A stretch of DNA of 37,073 bases, from positions 2,973-40,045 of the forward strand of contig JAHDGK010000043.1 of assembly GCA_020627685.1 (NCBI GenBank). Direction: 5' to 3'. Both the position numbers and the translations under genes were made by a program. The stretch comes from Granulosicoccus sp. (GTDB lineage: Bacteria; Pseudomonadota; Gammaproteobacteria; Granulosicoccales; Granulosicoccaceae). A model generated the notes under the pieces. That model had not been told where the DNA came from and searched no databases. It worked only from the letters and a program-made list of their open reading frames with translations. This document shows, in pieces, positions 33,960 through 37,073 of this stretch; the first letter of the stretch is position 1; every line of letters starts with the position of its first letter.

Positions 33960-34592
33960 TCAGCGCTGATTGTCGAAGGCCAGTCGGGCAGCCAGCCCGG
34001 TAAAGACCACGCCAGTGATATAGCGACTGATTCGTCTGGCTGATGGACTCGCGGTGAGTGCTGATTTTGCGTTTGATGAGATCAGTATGACGGTGCCTTT
34101 TACACAGAAACCGATTACATTCAGGGTTGTTGCCAGTACCAATATTTGCAAGACAAGACTGCCACTCTCGGGGTTGAGAAATTGTGGAAATAGAGCAAGA
34201 AAAAACAGAGCAATTTTTGGATTTAAAATGTTGCTGATCATGCCTTGCCTGAACATAATCCAGTTTGAATAGCTATCAGATTTGTCTTTGCGTAGGCTAA
34301 TGACATCGTTTGATGTAAATGCCTGCCAAGCTAAGTAAAGTAGATATAGGGCTCCTGCAATCCTTACTGCATCATAGGCGAATGGCACTGCAAGAAATAG
34401 TGTGGATAAGCCAAAGGCCAATGCTAAAGCATGGCAATAGGAACCCATGGCAATACCTAAATAGGTGGCTAAGCCTGCCATTTTTCCCTGTGTAGCGCTT
34501 CGAGTAGCAACCAGTAGCATATCAGGGCCGGGCGCAGAGGTCAGGGCCAGGCAAGCAAGCGAAAACATTCCAAGTGTGTATAGATCTGGCAC
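33960..34592 (-). CDS. LysE/RhtB-family amino-acid exporter
   Basis: 210 residues from a GTG at 34592 preceded by AGGGGGAG, giving the usual start (V/M)PDLYTLGMFSLACLALTSAPGPD; an ATG lies seven codons earlier. Family motifs SAPGPDMLLVATRSATQG, the G-rich TYLGIAMGSYCHALALAFGLS, and NPKIALFFLALFPQFL. Five to six transmembrane segments. Proteins of this family export amino acids or homoserine lactones; the substrate is not predictable. Divergent from the MFS exporter gene, with a small secreted protein gene downstream. Confidence 0.9.
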   Translation of the reverse strand: MPDLYTLGMFSLACLALTSAPGPDMLLVATRSATQGKMAGLATYLGIAMGSYCHALALAFGLSTLFLAVPFAYDAVRIAGALYLLYLAWQAFTSNDVISLRKDKSDSYSNWIMFRQGMISNILNPKIALFFLALFPQFLNPESGSLVLQILVLATTLNVIGFCVKGTVILISSNAKSALTASPSARRISRYITGVVFTGLAARLAFDNQR

Positions 34593-34738
34593 CGTGCTCC
34601 CCCTGTACAACATTCAGTTCAAGCACAACGCGCCTTGCATAAGAGCAGGCACCCGCGGATTTGAATGCTATTTGCCAATGTGAAGTAAACTCTCACTTAG
34701 ACAATACGGCGTTGAGAGGCGCTAAAGCAAGCGTTTTT

Positions 34739-34750
34739 TCATCATGATGA
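34739..34750. promoter_or_regulatory. Perfect 12-bp palindrome upstream of the MFS gene
   Basis: TCATCATGATGA lies in the divergent region between lysE-like and MFS genes, nested within GCTAA (34721-34725) and TTAGC (34754-34758) arms. A weak promoter follows (TTTAAC 34762, 17-base gap, CATAAT 34785-34790). Candidate operator. Confidence 0.35.
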
Positions 34751-34843
34751 GCGTTAGCTGATTTAACTATATTCTCATTCGAGTCATAATACGATTTCAG
34801 CAGCTCAACACATTTGTAGCGCTCGTTTCAGGAACGCCACCCT

Positions 34844-36058
34844 TTGTCACAAAATCAAACTGAGAAGGCATCATCCACTGAGTACGTGATGCTGGTGGCG
34901 TTTGTCATATCCATCGGGGCTTTGGCAACCGATTTGATGTTGCCAGCGCTTGACGTAATCGGCCAAGAGCTGCAAGTAAACAACCCGAATGATGTCCATT
35001 TAATTGTGACAGCTTTCTTCCTCGGAATGGCGGGAGGGCAGCTTTTCGTGGGTCCTATTTCAGATGCCTTCGGCAGGAAGCCCACCATATTGGTTGGGTA
35101 TTTTGTATTTATTCTGGGCTGTGCCTTGTCGATGTTTTCCCAGGACTGGACAGTCATGATTCTTGGGCGCATCTTGCAGGGCATGGGAGCCGCTGCCCCA
35201 AGAATCGTTGTGGTCGCCATGATCCGAGATGAGTACGAGGGGCGTGGCATGGCCCGAATACTCTCACTCGTCATGACGGTCTTTATCACCGTTCCCATCG
35301 TCGCCCCGGCCTTGGGAGAAGGCTTCATTTACATCGGTGGTTGGAAAGCGACGTTCGCCGGTCTGATTTTGCTCTCTTTTCTCGTCTCTCTATGGTTCTA
35401 TTTTCGACAGTCGGAAACGCTACTTCAGGCATGTAGAAGGCCGTTACATCTTCAAACTCTGGTAACTGGGTTGAAAGAAGTCGTGACCACCAAAGTCGCG
35501 ATGGGGTACACCATTGCATTAGGCTGCATGAATGGTGTGTTCCTTGGGTATTTAGGTTCTGCTCAGCAGATTTTTCAGGGAACATTAAAGGTCGGTGATT
35601 TATTCGTCGTATTTTTTGCCATTGCATCTGTCTCTCTGGGCGCTGCATCACTGCTCAACGCTAAATTGGTTATGAAGCTGGGTATGCGCAAACTGACTTG
35701 GTGTGCTTTAGTGATATTAACTTTCTTGTCCGCTTGCTTCTTTGGCTTACTATTCCTATATCAGGGGATACCACCGCTGTCGCTTTTTTTGGTGTGGCAA
35801 TTGTCGGCCTTTTTCTGCGTCGGAATTATTTTCGGCAATGTCAGTTCTTTATCGCTTGAATCTATGGGGCATATGGCAGGTCTGGCATCTGCCTTTGTCG
35901 GATCAATTTCAACGTTCATCGCGCTTCCCATGGCGTGGTTGATTGGGTATCTCTACGACGGCACCCTCTTTCCTTTGGTGACAGGTTTTACAGCGATAGG
36001 GCTTTTGGCTTGTTTGGTGGTCTTATGGACCGAACACGACTCGCCATCCACAGATTGA
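34844..36058 (+). CDS. Bcr/CflA-type MFS multidrug exporter
   Basis: 404 residues with about 12 transmembrane segments, initiated at TTG (AGGA about nine bases upstream). The next in-frame ATG (residue 16) would start inside the first helix, so TTG is preferred. Family pattern: ISIGALATDLMLPALDVIG, FLGMAGGQLFVGPISDAFGRKPTILVG (MFS loop 2-3) and LGRILQGMGAAAPRIVVVAMIRDE. Members export drugs or small metabolites in exchange for protons. Probably monocistronic. Specificity unknown. Confidence 0.88.
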   Translation: MSQNQTEKASSTEYVMLVAFVISIGALATDLMLPALDVIGQELQVNNPNDVHLIVTAFFLGMAGGQLFVGPISDAFGRKPTILVGYFVFILGCALSMFSQDWTVMILGRILQGMGAAAPRIVVVAMIRDEYEGRGMARILSLVMTVFITVPIVAPALGEGFIYIGGWKATFAGLILLSFLVSLWFYFRQSETLLQACRRPLHLQTLVTGLKEVVTTKVAMGYTIALGCMNGVFLGYLGSAQQIFQGTLKVGDLFVVFFAIASVSLGAASLLNAKLVMKLGMRKLTWCALVILTFLSACFFGLLFLYQGIPPLSLFLVWQLSAFFCVGIIFGNVSSLSLESMGHMAGLASAFVGSISTFIALPMAWLIGYLYDGTLFPLVTGFTAIGLLACLVVLWTEHDSPSTD

Positions 36059-36205
36059 CTGCTAAGTTGTCGTCGCTTGTGAGCTACTAGCGGCTGCTTA
36101 ATGAGTTCGCAGTACCCTAGAGACTAGCCTGAACTAAAGTGTTGAAATAGCGGTTGCCCACTCAAACGCGCTAGAATTATCTCCTCACCACATCGGATAG
36201 CAGTT

Positions 36206-36571
36206 ATGTCAGATTCAGTCGCAGTATTTTTCAGTGCATGGCAACTCGATTCAGCGGATGCACGGCTTGAAAAAATAAAAAGCTCCGTAACTGCAAACGT
36301 TCGATACGACGATCCGCGGACGCCACAAACCGTTGAAGGCATTGACGCCTTAAACGACTACGTAGGTATGTTCAGCGCAAATGCGCCCGGTTGGACGGCC
36401 AAAGTGGTTCAAAGTAGTAGTACCGCGGGTATGACGCGCGCCACAGTCGCTTTCGGCGGAATGGGCCCCGATGGAAAAGAAATGGAGCAGCTCGGCCAAT
36501 ATTTCGTGGAGACAGAGGGCGATCTTATTTCCCGCATAGTAGGTTTTGTTGGCACTGGGACACCTGAATAA
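36206..36571 (+). CDS. SnoaL-like (NTF2-fold) small protein
   Basis: 121 residues, the usual length for a SnoaL/NTF2-like domain: MSDSVAVFFSAWQLDSADARLEKIKS, YDDPRTPQTVEGIDALNDYV, and the C-terminal GQYFVETEGDLISRIVGFVG. Fold members are isomerases, cyclases or binding proteins, and the fold alone does not identify a reaction. Stands alone between the MFS and Nudix genes, in the same direction; TAGAAT at 36172-36177 may be its -10. Confidence 0.75.
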   Translation: MSDSVAVFFSAWQLDSADARLEKIKSSVTANVRYDDPRTPQTVEGIDALNDYVGMFSANAPGWTAKVVQSSSTAGMTRATVAFGGMGPDGKEMEQLGQYFVETEGDLISRIVGFVGTGTPE

Positions 36572-36662
36572 CAATCATTAGTCGTTGACCGTTCCTTATC
36601 TGAGCAAGCCTATGAGTTATTTACCTTTAGCGAATCACGTTAATGCAATTGTGGAATTCTAA

Positions 36663-37073
36663 GTGGGCTTGCCTGAAACAATTTGGGAAAAGGAAGTACA
36701 CAAGGGTTGGCTTAGAATTCTCAAAAGACGCATAAAGCATCCAAACGGCGGAATACAAGACTATGAAATCGTCAACCCCGATTCGCATTCAGTTTCGGCG
36801 TTGGTGCTTGATCGCCGCGGCAATGTTGTACTGCTAGAACTCTATCGATTCGGGCAACAGCAACGATTATTAGAATTACCAGCGGGTGGTGTTGAACACG
36901 GGGAATCCTACCTCCAGGCTATAGAACGTGAAATCCTTGAAGAGACGGGTTATAAAGGCGAATTGACGGCCGTTGGGCAGCATTTTATCGCTGCGGAGCA
37001 CGGCGTCACTCGGCACGTTTTTGTTGCGCAAAACTGTGTTCAGGTGGCGGAACCACAACCTGAGCAAAGTGAG
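36663..37073 (+). CDS. Nudix hydrolase, ADP-ribose-pyrophosphatase-like, C-terminus cut by window
   Basis: Partial gene of 137 codons, reading from a GTG that directly follows an in-frame TAA at 36660-36662; a TTG at 36669 is also possible. A complete Nudix box is present: GGVEHGESYLQAIEREILEE plus TGY, satisfying G-x5-E-x7-REUxEExGU. The upstream strand VSALVLDRRGNVVLLELYRFGQQ and LLELPAGG are typical of ADP-ribose pyrophosphatases and related NDP-sugar hydrolases. A metal-dependent pyrophosphohydrolase role is firm; the exact substrate is not. Confidence 0.88.
   Translation, partial: MGLPETIWEKEVHKGWLRILKRRIKHPNGGIQDYEIVNPDSHSVSALVLDRRGNVVLLELYRFGQQQRLLELPAGGVEHGESYLQAIEREILEETGYKGELTAVGQHFIAAEHGVTRHVFVAQNCVQVAEPQPEQSE

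Noticed and set aside
1-37073. Prophage, integrative element, defence island or toxin-antitoxin pair
   Set aside because: No integrase, transposase, phage structural, restriction, CRISPR-associated or toxin-like gene was seen, and gene style is uniform across the window.

Overview
The window looks like ordinary chromosome from a free-living, Gram-negative, probably marine gammaproteobacterium. The evidence is a lipoprotein-rich outer envelope, a periplasmic zinc protein of the ZrgA/DUF2796 type, a long-form GAPDH, a soluble chemoreceptor and several nutrient-scavenging genes. A Granulosicoccaceae-like relative would fit, but this is a guess from gene content only. No tRNA, rRNA, CRISPR array, integrase, transposase or phage gene was seen. 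Both window ends cut a gene: zrgA-like on the left and a Nudix hydrolase on the right.

Layout, left to right. (1) 1-836, minus: a zinc-handling pair, a His-rich chaperone-like protein and a ZrgA-like protein with a Glu-His-Glu repeat. (2) 964-5857: three paralogous lipoproteins, each with a shared N-terminal module and an OmpA-like C-terminus, arranged around a divergent promoter. They are linked on one side to an orphan amino-acid-binding protein and on the other to a TlpA-like thioredoxin. (3) 5850-17387: a divergent D-xylose regulon. The minus-strand unit is ROK repressor, di-heme oxidoreductase, CRTAC1/ASPIC protein, xylB, joined by ATGA overlaps or short gaps. The plus-strand unit is xylF, terminator-like hairpin, xylH, xylG, xylA, DUF4159. 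(4) 17493-22866: GAPDH, divergent from a membrane Ser/Thr kinase and a small lipoprotein, then a convergent RluA-type pseudouridine synthase. (5) 23085-27848: a chemosensory operon with a triple-PAS soluble MCP, CheR, CheD and a triple-CheW protein, but no CheA, CheY or CheB in the window. (6) 27950-29071: alanine dehydrogenase. (7) 29441-33397: a DMT exporter, an HDAC-family amidohydrolase, a flavin monooxygenase and DUF2783, probably one catabolic operon. (8) 33430-37073: LysE-type exporter with a small secreted protein, Bcr/CflA-type MFS exporter, SnoaL-like protein and Nudix hydrolase.

The xylose genes form a coherent pathway: XylFHG imports D-xylose, XylA makes D-xylulose, XylB phosphorylates it, and the ROK protein probably represses both arms from the 190-bp intergenic region. 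The unusual part is that three predicted exported proteins of unclear role (di-heme oxidoreductase, CRTAC1, DUF4159) are translationally built into this regulon. That unit, the paralogous OmpA-like lipoprotein set and the kinase-less chemosensory operon are the best candidates for undescribed biology. All functional statements come from reading translated motifs; no database search was run.
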